Below are positions 7,923 to 15,527 of a DNA stretch of 39,207 nt, piece after piece. The stretch lies in assembly GCF_016902345.1 (NCBI RefSeq), contig NZ_JACJLR010000032.1, forward strand, positions 1-39,207, given 5' to 3'. Position numbers and translations under genes: made by a program. Position 1 is the stretch's first letter. Each line of letters begins with the position of its first letter. Origin of the DNA: Mediterraneibacter glycyrrhizinilyticus (lineage in GTDB: Bacteria; Bacillota; Clostridia; Lachnospirales; Lachnospiraceae). Under the pieces are notes generated by a model. The model searched no databases, had not been told where the DNA came from, and worked only from the letters and a program-made list of their open reading frames with translations.

Positions 7923-9038
7923 ATGGCACTAGTTGCAGGGTGGATTCTGATATTTATTGCAGTAATTTCAATTTTTGCACTCGCTGTGGGGATTCTGGTG
8001 CTGGTCGCGCAGTGGAAGGTGTACAAAAAGGCAGGAGAGAGAGGCTGGGCGTCTCTTATCCCGTTCTACAGCCAGTATGTTCTCGTAAAGATCACATGGG
8101 GAAACGGGTGGCTGTTTTTGCTCTACCTCATTCCGATCGGAAATCTGATCTTTGCCATTGCTACCAACATAAAGCTGGCAAGAGTTTTTGGAAAGGGCGG
8201 AGGATATGCGGTTGGGCTGATCTTTCTGTCGTTCGTATTCCTTCCCATGCTGGCGTTCGGAAACGCACAGTATCAGGGGCCGGATGAGAAAAAAAGCCGG
8301 GGAGCGATCATTGCCACCGTGGTCACAGGAGTTGGATACATTCTGCTCATGATCATACTGGTGGTGACGGGTGCTATCGCAGGATACTCGCAGTATCAAA
8401 GCAGCACAGTCTATATTGATGAAGATGACAGTTATGATGACCAGAGCGAAGCTGATGCAGTGGAAGACTGGGAAGAAGAATTCTACGATCAGGACGGATA
8501 TGATGACTATGACAGCTATGATGACTATGATGACGGCGTATCCGCGGATGACTATAAGGCGATGGAAGGGTATGATGACTTTATAATCGTGCCGCTGACC
8601 GACGAGGAGAGCACGGTGGAAGTGCCTGTACTGAAAAGTGAATATCTGACGGTTTCAGACTACAGTGCCGCCTCCATGACAGACGGGATCATGACATCGC
8701 TGTATATGACTTATGCATACAGTGATCCGTCAGCTGTCATATCCGAACTGGCAGCTGCACAGGTAGATTCTATGTCGGATATGTCCGAATACTATACAAA
8801 TGTTACGGTGGACGAAATGATCACCGGAGACGGTTTTGCACTGCAGCAGATAAACTATGATTCCATCAATTATGACGGAACGACTTCTCCGTGTTTTGAC
8901 ATTATAAAATGTGACGAGGTGGATGGAAATTATGTTATCCTCATGCTCACTATGGACAACTCATCTGCAACGGAAAAAACAGAAGAGGTGTTCCGCGATG
9001 CATGTGAGGTCTACGGGATCGATTTTCAGTTTGACTGA
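7923..9038 (+). CDS. DUF5684 membrane protein with acidic linker and extracellular domain
   Basis: A 371-residue membrane protein. The first ~160 residues contain about four hydrophobic segments and the DUF5684-type signature (WKVYKKAGERGWASLIPFY, later GKGGGYAVGLIFLSFVFLP and AFGNAQY). Residues ~160-215 are a low-complexity Asp/Tyr/Glu linker with repeated YDDYDSYDDYDD units, and the rest is a small soluble domain that probably lies outside the cell. The ATG at 7923 was chosen because AGAGGGGGA lies just upstream; an ATG at 7872 has poorer support. It lies 117 bp after the beta-propeller gene with no clear terminator between them, so co-transcription with the sigma operon is possible. No biochemical function is known to me. 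Confidence 0.75.
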   Translation: MALVAGWILIFIAVISIFALAVGILVLVAQWKVYKKAGERGWASLIPFYSQYVLVKITWGNGWLFLLYLIPIGNLIFAIATNIKLARVFGKGGGYAVGLIFLSFVFLPMLAFGNAQYQGPDEKKSRGAIIATVVTGVGYILLMIILVVTGAIAGYSQYQSSTVYIDEDDSYDDQSEADAVEDWEEEFYDQDGYDDYDSYDDYDDGVSADDYKAMEGYDDFIIVPLTDEESTVEVPVLKSEYLTVSDYSAASMTDGIMTSLYMTYAYSDPSAVISELAAAQVDSMSDMSEYYTNVTVDEMITGDGFALQQINYDSINYDGTTSPCFDIIKCDEVDGNYVILMLTMDNSSATEKTEEVFRDACEVYGIDFQFD

Positions 9039-9121
9039 CAAGAAGGAGGCGGGCAGTCCCGACAGGACGGGGCTGCCTGAACAGACAGCGGATTTCTCAA
9101 GCCTGCGGGTTTGCTGCAGGC

Positions 9122-9150
9122 TTGACATCCCTGCTCCTGTGTGCTAATCT
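9122..9150 (+). promoter_or_regulatory. Promoter of the metG T-box transcript
   Basis: A perfect TTGACA (9122-9127) is 17 bases from TAATCT (9145-9150). Transcription would start near 9157, just before the T-box leader. Two GC-rich hairpins without clear T-runs lie between the preceding gene's stop and this promoter and may terminate upstream transcription. Confidence 0.75.
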
Positions 9151-9364
9151 TTTTAAAGACTAAAAATTGCTTCAGGTGAAACGCAATGATGAAGAGAGTA
9201 GTCTGCCGGATATTTTACAGAGAAGTCCTGAAAGACCCGTATCCATTTACAGAGATCAATTTGATCCACTGATCTGAGGCCTGCGGATCCGACGCTGAGA
9301 GGGACAGATGGAAAGCAGATGAAAATGGCTTCTGAGCAGCGCACCGAACTGTGGGAAACACTTT

Positions 9365-9567
9365 GCTAAGTGCTCAACAGGGAAACACCGCGGTCACTAG
9401 GCTCGAAAGGACCTCGCCAAGGGACCGGGTGTACGTTGCACTAAGCTCGTGAAATACCTCGCTAAGTGCCAACAGGGAAACACCGCGGTCACTAGGCTCG
9501 AAAGGACCTCGCCAAGGGACCGGGTGTACGTTCGCACTAAGCTCGAAAATACCTCGCTAAGTGCTCA
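9365..9567 (+). repeat. 96-bp tandem duplication of paired hairpins inside the T-box leader
   Basis: Copy 1 is 9365-9460, copy 2 is 9461-9555, and 9556-9567 begins a third. The copies differ by a few single-base changes or indels. Each unit contains two hairpin types with the same loop pattern, TCGAAAnnACCTC. The GGTC type (9393-9427; again near 9487-9522) closes with GGC/GCC. The GCAC type (near 9438-9469; again near 9534-9564) closes with AGC/GCT. A divergent GCAC-type hairpin at 9341-9373 precedes the array. The stems differ between the two types but stay complementary, which argues for a selected RNA fold. Confidence 0.85.
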
Positions 9568-9676
9568 CAGTAAGGCTGCGATGGGTCCGCCCATTATAGC
9601 GGGAGGGTGCTGACAGGCACCTGCAGAGGCACTTCCTGTGAGGGGAGTGCGAAAAGAAGTGGTAACACGGAATGAT

Positions 9677-9717
9677 CCGTCTTCTTAAATAAGAGATTAT
9701 TTAGGAAGGCGGTTTTT
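9677..9717 (+). terminator. T-box terminator of metG
   Basis: CCGTCTTCTTAAATAA (9677-9692) pairs over 16 positions with TTATTTAGGAAGGCGG (9697-9712), two of them G-U, around a GAGA tetraloop, followed by TTTTT. Its 5' arm is the same segment used by the antiterminator, so the two are mutually exclusive. Confidence 0.93.
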
Positions 9718-9841
9718 ATTTAATAGGAAACGTTGTTCCCTATTAAATAAAACGCTCCGCGGGATGCGCACCCGCACGAAGTGGAAATTTGTCGCTAAAG
9801 CGGCTGCGCTCGGCGCGGAAGCCCCGCAAGCGGAGCTTTTT
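9718..9841 (+). terminator. Second hairpin-rich, terminator-like element before metG
   Basis: An AT-rich hairpin (AATAGGAA with TTCCCTATT, one bulged C, about 9721-9748) is followed by a GC-rich structure. In that structure GCTCCGC (9754-9760) pairs with GCGGAGC (9830-9836), followed by TTTTT. Smaller helices lie inside (GCGGG/CCCGC near 9758-9774, GTCGC/GCGGC near 9791-9804). Part of it (GCACGAAG...GTCGCTAA) resembles the GCAC-type hairpins of the upstream array. Its position after the T-box terminator and 25 bases before the start codon is unusual. Confidence 0.6.
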
Positions 9842-9866
9842 GTTCTTCAATCAAAGGAGGGTAATT

Positions 9867-11777
9867 ATGTCAGAGAAACCAAAGTATTACATCACAACAG
9901 CGATCGCCTACACATCAGGCAAACCGCACATCGGAAACACCTATGAGATCGTGCTCGCGGACGCGATCGCGCGCTACAAGAGAAGTCAGGGCTATGACGT
10001 CTTTTTCCAGACCGGAACAGACGAGCATGGTCAGAAGATCGAGCTGAAAGCTCAGGAAGCGGGCATCTCCCCGAAGGAGTTCGTGGACAATGTTTCAACG
10101 GAGATCAAACGCATCTGGGATCTGATGGACACATCCTATGACAAGTTCATCCGCACAACAGATGCCGATCACGAGAAACAGGTGCAGAAGATCTTCAAGA
10201 AACTGTACGATCAGGGAGACATTTATAAAGGATACTATGAAGGGATGTACTGTACTCCCTGCGAGTCCTTCTTTACAGAATCCCAGCTTGTGGACGGCAA
10301 ATGTCCCGACTGCGGACGTGAGGTGCAGCCGGCGAAAGAAGAGGCATATTTCTTCAAGATGAGCAAATATGCGGACCGTCTCATCGAGCATATCAATACC
10401 CATCCAGAATTTATCCAGCCGGTATCCCGCAAGAATGAGATGATGAACAACTTCCTTCTCCCGGGGCTGCAGGACCTGTGTGTATCCAGGACTTCCTTTA
10501 AATGGGGAATTCCGGTGGACTTTGATCCGAAGCATGTGACATATGTGTGGCTTGACGCGCTGACCAACTACATCACCGGGATCGGCTACGACTGTGACGG
10601 AAACAGCTCAGAGCAGTTTGCAAAGCTGTGGCCTGCGGACCTTCATCTGATCGGAAAGGACATCATCCGCTTCCATACGATCTATTGGCCGATCTTCCTG
10701 ATGGCGCTGGGACTTCCGCTGCCGAAGCAGGTGTTCGGTCATCCGTGGCTCCTCCAGGGGGACGGCAAGATGAGCAAGTCCAAAGGAAATGTGCTCTATG
10801 CGGATGAACTGGTGGACTTCTTCGGAGTGGACGCGGTGCGTTACTTCGTTCTTCATGAAATGCCATTCGAAAATGACGGCGTGATCACATGGGAACTGAT
10901 GGTGGAGAGACTGAACTCCGACCTTGCGAACACGCTCGGAAATCTGGTCAACCGCACTGTTTCCATGACAAATAAATACTTCGGAGGCACAGTCACAGAC
11001 AAAGGCGTGGCAGAAGAAGTAGATGCAGACCTGAAAGCAGTGATCGAGAATACGCCGAAGGCGGTAGATGAGAAGATGGACGGATTGAGAGTGGCAGATG
11101 CCATCACAGAGATCTTCAACCTGTTCAAGCGCTGCAACAAATACATCGATGAGACAATGCCCTGGGCTCTGGCTAAGGACGAGACAAAGAAAGACCGTCT
11201 GGAGACCGTGCTGTGGAACCTGATCCAGGGAATCTCCGCAGGCGCAAGGCTCCTGGAATCCTTTATGCCGTCCACCAGCAGAAAGATCCTGGATCAGCTT
11301 GGAAACGGCCACGTGACAGACAAGCCGGAGATCCTTTTCCAGAGACTTGACGTGGAAGAAGTACTGAAGAAAGTAGAAGAGCTTCATCCGCATACAGAGG
11401 AAGCAGCAGAAGAGGCGAAAGAGGAAAATGTGATCGACATCGAGGCGAAACCGGAGATCACATTTGAGCAGTTCGGCGCGATGCAGTTCCAGGTGGGCGA
11501 GATCATTGCCTGCGAGGAAGTGAAAAAATCAAAAAAACTGCTCTGCTCTCAGGTTAAGATCGGAAGCCAGGTGAAACAGATCGTCTCCGGGATCAAGGCG
11601 CATTACAAACCGGAAGACATGGTCGGAAAGAAAGTGATGGTTCTGGTAAATCTGAAGCCTGCGAAGCTTGCAGGAGTGCTTTCCGAGGGAATGCTGCTCT
11701 GCGCGGAAGACGCGGACGGGAACCTCTCCCTTATGGTGCCGGAAAAAGAGATGCCGGCAGGAGCAGAGATCTGCTAA
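9867..11777 (+). CDS. metG: Methionyl-tRNA synthetase
   Basis: A 636-residue class I synthetase that charges tRNA-Met in the cytoplasm, serving initiation and elongation. HIGN is at residues 21-24 (the usual HIGH variant in MetRS). Zinc-knuckle cysteines are CTPC at 129-132 and CPDC at 146-149, and KMSKS is at 301-305. The anticodon-binding helical domain covers roughly 360-520. A C-terminal EMAP/Trbp-type tRNA-binding domain covers roughly 530-636 (FGAMQFQVGEI through SEGMLLCAED). The ATG at 9867 follows AAAGGAGG (9853-9860); the longer in-frame extension to 9789 lies inside the terminator-like hairpin and is not a credible start. Expression is controlled by the T-box upstream. Confidence 0.97.
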   Translation: MSEKPKYYITTAIAYTSGKPHIGNTYEIVLADAIARYKRSQGYDVFFQTGTDEHGQKIELKAQEAGISPKEFVDNVSTEIKRIWDLMDTSYDKFIRTTDADHEKQVQKIFKKLYDQGDIYKGYYEGMYCTPCESFFTESQLVDGKCPDCGREVQPAKEEAYFFKMSKYADRLIEHINTHPEFIQPVSRKNEMMNNFLLPGLQDLCVSRTSFKWGIPVDFDPKHVTYVWLDALTNYITGIGYDCDGNSSEQFAKLWPADLHLIGKDIIRFHTIYWPIFLMALGLPLPKQVFGHPWLLQGDGKMSKSKGNVLYADELVDFFGVDAVRYFVLHEMPFENDGVITWELMVERLNSDLANTLGNLVNRTVSMTNKYFGGTVTDKGVAEEVDADLKAVIENTPKAVDEKMDGLRVADAITEIFNLFKRCNKYIDETMPWALAKDETKKDRLETVLWNLIQGISAGARLLESFMPSTSRKILDQLGNGHVTDKPEILFQRLDVEEVLKKVEELHPHTEEAAEEAKEENVIDIEAKPEITFEQFGAMQFQVGEIIACEEVKKSKKLLCSQVKIGSQVKQIVSGIKAHYKPEDMVGKKVMVLVNLKPAKLAGVLSEGMLLCAEDADGNLSLMVPEKEMPAGAEIC

Positions 11778-11858
11778 AAAGAAACCGACAGATAGAAAGC
11801 AGTCAGCTGGAAAACAGATTGGGATAAAGCAGACTGAAATAAAATAGATTAAAATAAA

Positions 11859-11911
11859 ACAGGGACGTGATCTGAACGGAAAGTCCGTAAAATCCAGATC
11901 ACGTCCCTGTT
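11859..11911. terminator. Bidirectional terminator between convergent metG and ABC permease genes
   Basis: ACAGGGACGTGATCTG (11859-11874) is perfectly complementary to the segment 11895-11910, with an inner ACGGA/TCCGT helix. On the minus strand it is followed by a T-rich tract (TTTTATTTTA), so it is strongest for the ABC operon, but it can also end metG transcription. Confidence 0.9.
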
Positions 11912-11913
11912 GT

Positions 11914-12702
11914 CTATCTCAGCAGGGATTCATATGTGAATCTGCGTCTGCATCCCCGCATCAGAAGCCAGGCGGCCAGGGCGCACACCGCCCCCAGGAT
12001 CAGAAGCAGCCATGAACTTATGAGCAGGATCCCGGCAAACTGTCCGACGATGAGCAGTATCAGCGGGAGAATCAGGAACACTGCCCGCTGTTGTGATTCC
12101 TCCATAGACTGGGCTTTGGCAGATCCTCTCACGATGAGTGTGATGGAGATCAGGGAGACCGCCGGAGAGAGGAGGAGCAGCATGACCGGCCAGTTTGACG
12201 AAGGCATTGTGAGGCTTCCGAACAACACGAACAGTTCCGTTTCCATGACAAGAAGCATCACCCCAAATGACAGGAGGGACACAAGCATGCTCATCAGAAA
12301 GGATGCCAGGATCTTGGCATAAAATATCCGTTCCAGCGGAAGCGGACAGTAGAGCAGTGTCTCCAGCGTATGCTTCTCCTTCTCACCGACAAAAGAACTT
12401 GCTGCCATGACGGAGGCAGTCATGATCGGGATGATAAGGAAGAACACCGGGAGGACATTGTTCAGGATGACGCGGATCAAAGCCTGTTCCAGTCCTCCGC
12501 TCATCTCTGCCTGTGGCAGCATGGCGAGAAGCGCCTCAAAATCTCCGGCGTCTTCCGGGATAAAGCGTACGGTCAGGACAAAGATCGTGGGTATTATGAC
12601 GATCAGAATCAGCGGGACCAGAAGGATCGGCAAAAACAGCTGCCGGTTGTCTGTCACCCCTTTAAAATCTTTTCGGATAATGGCGTACATTGCAGGTCTC
12701 AT
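11914..12702 (-). CDS. ABC-2 type exporter permease (NatB-like)
   Basis: A 262-residue integral membrane protein with about six hydrophobic segments: one near residues 22-45, a pair in 85-110 (IIPIMTASVMAASSFVGEKEKHTLETLL, the typical ABC-2 permease motif around EKEKHTLE), then segments to the C-terminus. It would form the channel of an efflux or sodium/antibiotic-type ABC transporter. Its start overlaps the stop of the ATPase gene by 4 bases, showing translational coupling. The protein is shorter than full NatB proteins (~380), with a reduced extracellular loop (about residues 45-75). Substrate unknown. Confidence 0.85.
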   Translation of the reverse strand: MRPAMYAIIRKDFKGVTDNRQLFLPILLVPLILIVIIPTIFVLTVRFIPEDAGDFEALLAMLPQAEMSGGLEQALIRVILNNVLPVFFLIIPIMTASVMAASSFVGEKEKHTLETLLYCPLPLERIFYAKILASFLMSMLVSLLSFGVMLLVMETELFVLFGSLTMPSSNWPVMLLLLSPAVSLISITLIVRGSAKAQSMEESQQRAVFLILPLILLIVGQFAGILLISSWLLLILGAVCALAAWLLMRGCRRRFTYESLLR

Positions 12703-13697
12703 CGCTGTGCCTCCTTTCCGGATGTGAGTGAGAAATAGATATCTTCCAGGCTGGGAAGACAGGCGGAGACATGGTAGATCTCGCCGCCTGCCGATACAAT
12801 ACGCCGCACAAGCTCCGGGATCTCATCTTCAGAGCCGACTTCTGCTTCCAGCCAGGTTTCTCCGGCTTTCGTTTCCCGCCGGGGCTCTCCGGTTTCCGTT
12901 TCCGGCCAGGTTTTGCCGGGGGCTGAGTCCGGCTTTGAAGGGGACCCCGGGGTTATGCAGTTGGTGATCTCCGGAGAGATATTGGAGGCTTTGATCCTAA
13001 CCCTGATCTGCGGGGATACAGCCCGGCGCAGCTCATCCAGCGTCCCCGCAGCGAGCAGGGCTCCCTTGTCGATCAATCCGTACCGGGTGCAGATCTCCTG
13101 GGCGTACCGGAGCTGATGGGTACAGAGGAAGACTGTGACTCCTTCTTTTAAGGCGAGGTCCCGGATCAGCCGGTTGACATTCTGGGCGCTTTCCGGATCC
13201 AGTCCGGAGGTGGGTTCGTCGAGGAAGAGCACCTGCGGACTGTGGATCAGGGCACGGGCGAGGGAAAGCCTCTGTCGCATCCCGGTAGAGTACGCGGCAA
13301 GTCTGCGGTCCTGTGCCTCTTCCAGTCCGAGACTCTGCAGCAGTTCTGCGCCCCGGCTTTGTGCCTGGACTTTATCAAGCCCGAAAAGAGAGCCATAGAA
13401 TATGAGATTTTCCAGCCCGGTGAGATTGTCATACATCTGGGCATGCTCAGTGACCACGCCGGAGACCGCATGGATCTTTTCCGGGTCTTTTACAGGATCA
13501 TATCCCATTATCTGACAGCTCCCTTCTGAGGGGGAGAGCATTCCGGTCAGAAGCTTTACTGTGGTTGTTTTACCCGCTCCGTTGGGTCCGAGAAATCCAA
13601 ATACTTCTCCCTGACCGAGAGAAAGGGAGAGACTGCTGACAGCCCGGTTTCCGCCGGGATATATTTTTGTGATTTGGTTCAGGATAACAGATTTCAT
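12699..13697 (-). CDS. ABC transporter ATP-binding protein (NatA-like)
   Basis: A 332-residue ATPase subunit. Walker A GPNGAGKTT is near residue 38, the signature is YSTGMRQRLSLARAL, Walker B is VLFLDEPTSGLD near 158, and the H-loop His is in CTHQL. The ~120-residue C-terminal regulatory part ends with the exporter-type SLEDIYFSLT motif. GGGAGG precedes the ATG. The C-terminal part contains an insertion of three 9-residue repeats (12837-12917) that has no obvious counterpart in the family. It is the first gene of a two-gene operon with the permease and is driven by the promoter at 13815-13844. Confidence 0.92.
   Translation of the reverse strand: MKSVILNQITKIYPGGNRAVSSLSLSLGQGEVFGFLGPNGAGKTTTVKLLTGMLSPSEGSCQIMGYDPVKDPEKIHAVSGVVTEHAQMYDNLTGLENLIFYGSLFGLDKVQAQSRGAELLQSLGLEEAQDRRLAAYSTGMRQRLSLARALIHSPQVLFLDEPTSGLDPESAQNVNRLIRDLALKEGVTVFLCTHQLRYAQEICTRYGLIDKGALLAAGTLDELRRAVSPQIRVRIKASNISPEITNCITPGSPSKPDSAPGKTWPETETGEPRRETKAGETWLEAEVGSEDEIPELVRRIVSAGGEIYHVSACLPSLEDIYFSLTSGKEAQR
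12837..12917 (-). repeat. Three degenerate 27-bp repeats coding a 9-residue insertion in the ABC ATPase
   Basis: The encoded units are GKTWPETET, GEPRRETKA and GETWLEAEV. They lie in a Pro/Thr/Glu-rich stretch between the nucleotide-binding domain and the C-terminal domain, so they probably form a flexible, acidic linker created by short tandem duplication. Confidence 0.6.
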
Positions 13698-13808
13698 ATT
13701 ATTCTTTCCTCCCTGGTCTGCTCTGGTTTTAGCAGCGCCTCCAGCTTTGTGACGAGAGCGCGGAAGCGTGGTTCATCTTTCAGCACCTGAAAAGCCGGAT
13801 CTGAATAC
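13694..13808 (-). pseudogene. Possible remnant of an upstream gene's 3' end
   Basis: On the minus strand an open frame of about 37 codons ends at a TGA that overlaps the ABC ATPase start codon. Its product contains SDPAFQVLKDEPRFRALVTK, which resembles the DPxF..L..DPRFxAL tail often seen at the end of TPR-containing regulators. No start codon with a ribosome site exists, and the transcript starting at the promoter at 13815 would not include a 5' part. I read it as a leftover tail of a deleted gene or a leader of no function. Confidence 0.25.
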
Positions 13809-13814
13809 AGAAAG

Positions 13815-13844
13815 ATTATAGCAGTTGACAAAATCAACTGTAAA
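13815..13844 (-). promoter_or_regulatory. Promoter of the ABC exporter operon
   Basis: On the minus strand TTTACA (13844-13839) and TATAAT (13820-13815) are 18 bases apart. The spacer contains an inverted repeat that is a likely repressor or activator site. Confidence 0.6.
13822..13840. promoter_or_regulatory. Operator-like inverted repeat in the ABC promoter spacer
   Basis: CAGTTGA (13822-13828) and TCAACTG (13834-13840) form a perfect 7-base inverted repeat with a 5-base centre, exactly between the -35 and -10 elements. The half-site GTTGA/TCAAC recurs in the repeat at 13855-13879. Confidence 0.5.
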
Positions 13845-13854
13845 GGGAACTGCA

Positions 13855-13879
13855 GTTGATTTATTCCTGGAAAATCAAC
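13855..13879. promoter_or_regulatory. Second inverted repeat with the same half-site
   Basis: GTTGATTT (13855-13862) and AAATCAAC (13872-13879) are perfectly complementary with a 9-base centre. It lies upstream of the ABC promoter and downstream of the MATE stop codon, so it may be a second operator or a weak transcript end. Confidence 0.4.
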
Positions 13880-13912
13880 CTTCTGGAAACAAGGTCACAG
13901 AAAAAAGGAATG

Positions 13913-15274
13913 TCAGATGACAGTCCCTTTTCTGTTTCTACAGTATCTCCAGATATAATATACGATGAACGCCAGCGCGCTGACGACCCATGTTACCGGA
14001 TAGCTGAAGATGATCGCAGGTATCGTGGGGGACACCTTCATCACCACGGCCAGCCAGACGATGCGGAATGCGCAGACTCCTGTCAGGGTGATGACCATCG
14101 GGACGATCACATCCCCCATTCCGCGGAGCGCGCCCGCCAGCACCTCGATGATGACATAGACAATGTACCAGGGGATGATCAGGATGAGCATATCACAGCC
14201 GATCCGGATCACCTCCGTGTCAGAGGTGAAGAGCCGGAAGAGGATTTCCCTTGCTGCGATCAGGAACAGTACGAGAATGCCGGACACTGCAAAATCCATC
14301 AGGAGACAGACCCAGGTGCTGCGGCGTACACGCTCCATCTTTCCGGCTCCGTAATTTTGTCCCACAAAGGTGGTAATGGAGATCCCGAAAGCGGTGCTGA
14401 CCATCCAGAAGATCGCGTCCAGTTTCCCATACGCTGACCATGCTGCGGTAGTATCCGTCCCGAAGGTGTTGATCGCGGACATGATTGCGATGTTGGTGAT
14501 GGAGAAAAGGACGGATTCCAGGCCGGTCGGGATACCCAGTTTCAGCTGTGTTTTCAGTACGGTCCCATGGAAACGGATCTCTTTCGGAGACAGTTTCAAA
14601 ATTTCTCTCGACTTCATGAGATCGCGGGTAACCAGGAATGCGCTCACTGCCTGGGCGATGAGGGTGGCGACCGCAGCGCCCATGACGCCCATGTGGAACA
14701 CGATGACGAACAGGCAGTCCAGCGCGATATTGATAACACAGCAGACGATCAGATAGTACAGCGGGCGTTTTGAATCTCCCGTGGCGCGGAGAATGGCTGA
14801 GCCCATATTATAGACCAGGACGAAAATGATCCCGGCGAAATAGATTCGCAGATAGATGACCGAGTCTGACATGGTATCCGCAGGTGTTCTCATGAGATTG
14901 AGTAGGGCAGGCGCAGTCAGGATGCCGACGATCGTCAGAACGATACCGCCTGCGACAGCCATGGCATATGCGTTGTGGAGTCCCTCATTTGCCGCTTTCG
15001 CATTGCGGGCACCGAAAAACTGTGCCACGGTGACCGAAGCGCCGGAGGAGAGCCCGGTGAAAAAGCCCACCACGAGAGTCACGATCTGGGCAGAAGAACC
15101 GCCGACGCTGGCGAGCGCCGCCTTTCCGACGAACTGCCCCACGATCACACTGTCTATCGTATTGTAAAGCTGCTGGAAAAAGGTGCCCAGCAGGATCGGG
15201 AAGAAGAACAGCAGGAGCTGTTTCCAGATCGTCCCTTCCGTGATTTGATTTTTTGCCTGAACTGATGGATTCAT
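13913..15274 (-). CDS. MATE family efflux transporter
   Basis: A 453-residue, 12-helix multidrug/toxin extrusion transporter in the cytoplasmic membrane, exporting drugs or metabolites by Na+ or H+ antiport. Family features include FPILLGTFFQQLYNTIDSVIVGQFVG in helix 1, the GLSSGASVTVAQFFGARNA motif, and the matching second-half motif ISITTFVGQNYGAGK. I chose the start at 15274 because the protein then begins just before helix 1, as in typical family members, and the promoter at 15315-15343 would exclude the 58-residue upstream extension. The ribosome site (GAAAGAAG) is weak. Substrate unknown. Confidence 0.9.
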   Translation of the reverse strand: MNPSVQAKNQITEGTIWKQLLLFFFPILLGTFFQQLYNTIDSVIVGQFVGKAALASVGGSSAQIVTLVVGFFTGLSSGASVTVAQFFGARNAKAANEGLHNAYAMAVAGGIVLTIVGILTAPALLNLMRTPADTMSDSVIYLRIYFAGIIFVLVYNMGSAILRATGDSKRPLYYLIVCCVINIALDCLFVIVFHMGVMGAAVATLIAQAVSAFLVTRDLMKSREILKLSPKEIRFHGTVLKTQLKLGIPTGLESVLFSITNIAIMSAINTFGTDTTAAWSAYGKLDAIFWMVSTAFGISITTFVGQNYGAGKMERVRRSTWVCLLMDFAVSGILVLFLIAAREILFRLFTSDTEVIRIGCDMLILIIPWYIVYVIIEVLAGALRGMGDVIVPMVITLTGVCAFRIVWLAVVMKVSPTIPAIIFSYPVTWVVSALAFIVYYIWRYCRNRKGTVI

Positions 15275-15314
15275 GGGTAAAACTTCTTTCTCTGTATAAT
15301 AGTGTGCGGGGAAT

Positions 15315-15343
15315 ATTATATAGAAAAGAAAGGACAGGTGCAA
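15315..15343 (-). promoter_or_regulatory. Promoter of the MATE transporter gene
   Basis: On the minus strand TTGCAC (15343-15338) and TATAAT (15320-15315) are 17 bases apart. The predicted start lies about 35 bases upstream of the ATG at 15274. Confidence 0.75.
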
Positions 15344-15479
15344 GAGAAATATATAAGAAAAAGAACATCTTTTCCGGAGGCGCTGCGGCGCGCTCTTAAC
15401 CGGTGTCTGCGGGCGCATTTGCTGCGCCTGGGAGACGCTTGGGAGCATCGGTCCTGTACTGCATGCCAGAAGTGTTTAC

Positions 15480-15519
15480 GGGGACGCGGCGAAACATTAT
15501 GATGCTTCACTGCGTCCCC
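15480..15519 (-). terminator. Probable terminator after treC
   Basis: GGGGACGC (15480-15487) pairs with GCGTCCCC (15512-15519), and the interior can pair further (GAAACAT with ATGATGCTTC, imperfect). It lies just downstream of the treC stop on the minus strand. There is no strong T-run, so termination efficiency is uncertain. The remaining ~135 bases up to the MATE promoter show nothing I can interpret. Confidence 0.5.
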
Positions 15520-15527
15520 GCTTGAAA

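Larger units (their letters stand above)
9157..9717 (+). promoter_or_regulatory. T-box riboswitch (Met-tRNA-sensing) controlling metG
   Basis: The leader begins with the stem I signature AATGATGAAGAGAGTAG (9185-9201). The specifier is read from GAAAATGGCTTCTGAG: the AUG at 9325-9327 precedes the conserved TCTGAG, matching methionine. The antiterminator is complete: AAGAAG (9654-9659) pairs with CTTCTT (9681-9686) and ACGG with CCGT, enclosing the TGGT (9660-9663) that pairs with the ACCA end of uncharged tRNA. The competing terminator is at 9677-9717. Between stem I and the antiterminator, where stems II and III normally sit, there is a 96-bp tandem duplication, making this leader about 560 bases long, much longer than is typical. 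A hairpin GGTGC/GCACC at 9606-9621 is a candidate stem III. Confidence 0.92.

Noticed and set aside
9341..9567. Hairpin cluster as a tRNA array
   Set aside because: No T-loop GTTCGA, no anticodon-arm arrangement and no CCA; the position and flanking signatures fit a T-box leader.
9789..9866. A 26-residue N-terminal extension of MetRS
   Set aside because: It overlaps the terminator-like hairpin and lacks a ribosome site; AAAGGAGG directly precedes the ATG at 9867, which gives the normal MetRS N-terminus.
15275..15448. A 58-residue N-terminal extension of the MATE transporter
   Set aside because: A near-consensus minus-strand promoter (15315-15343) lies inside it, and the family normally begins just before helix 1.
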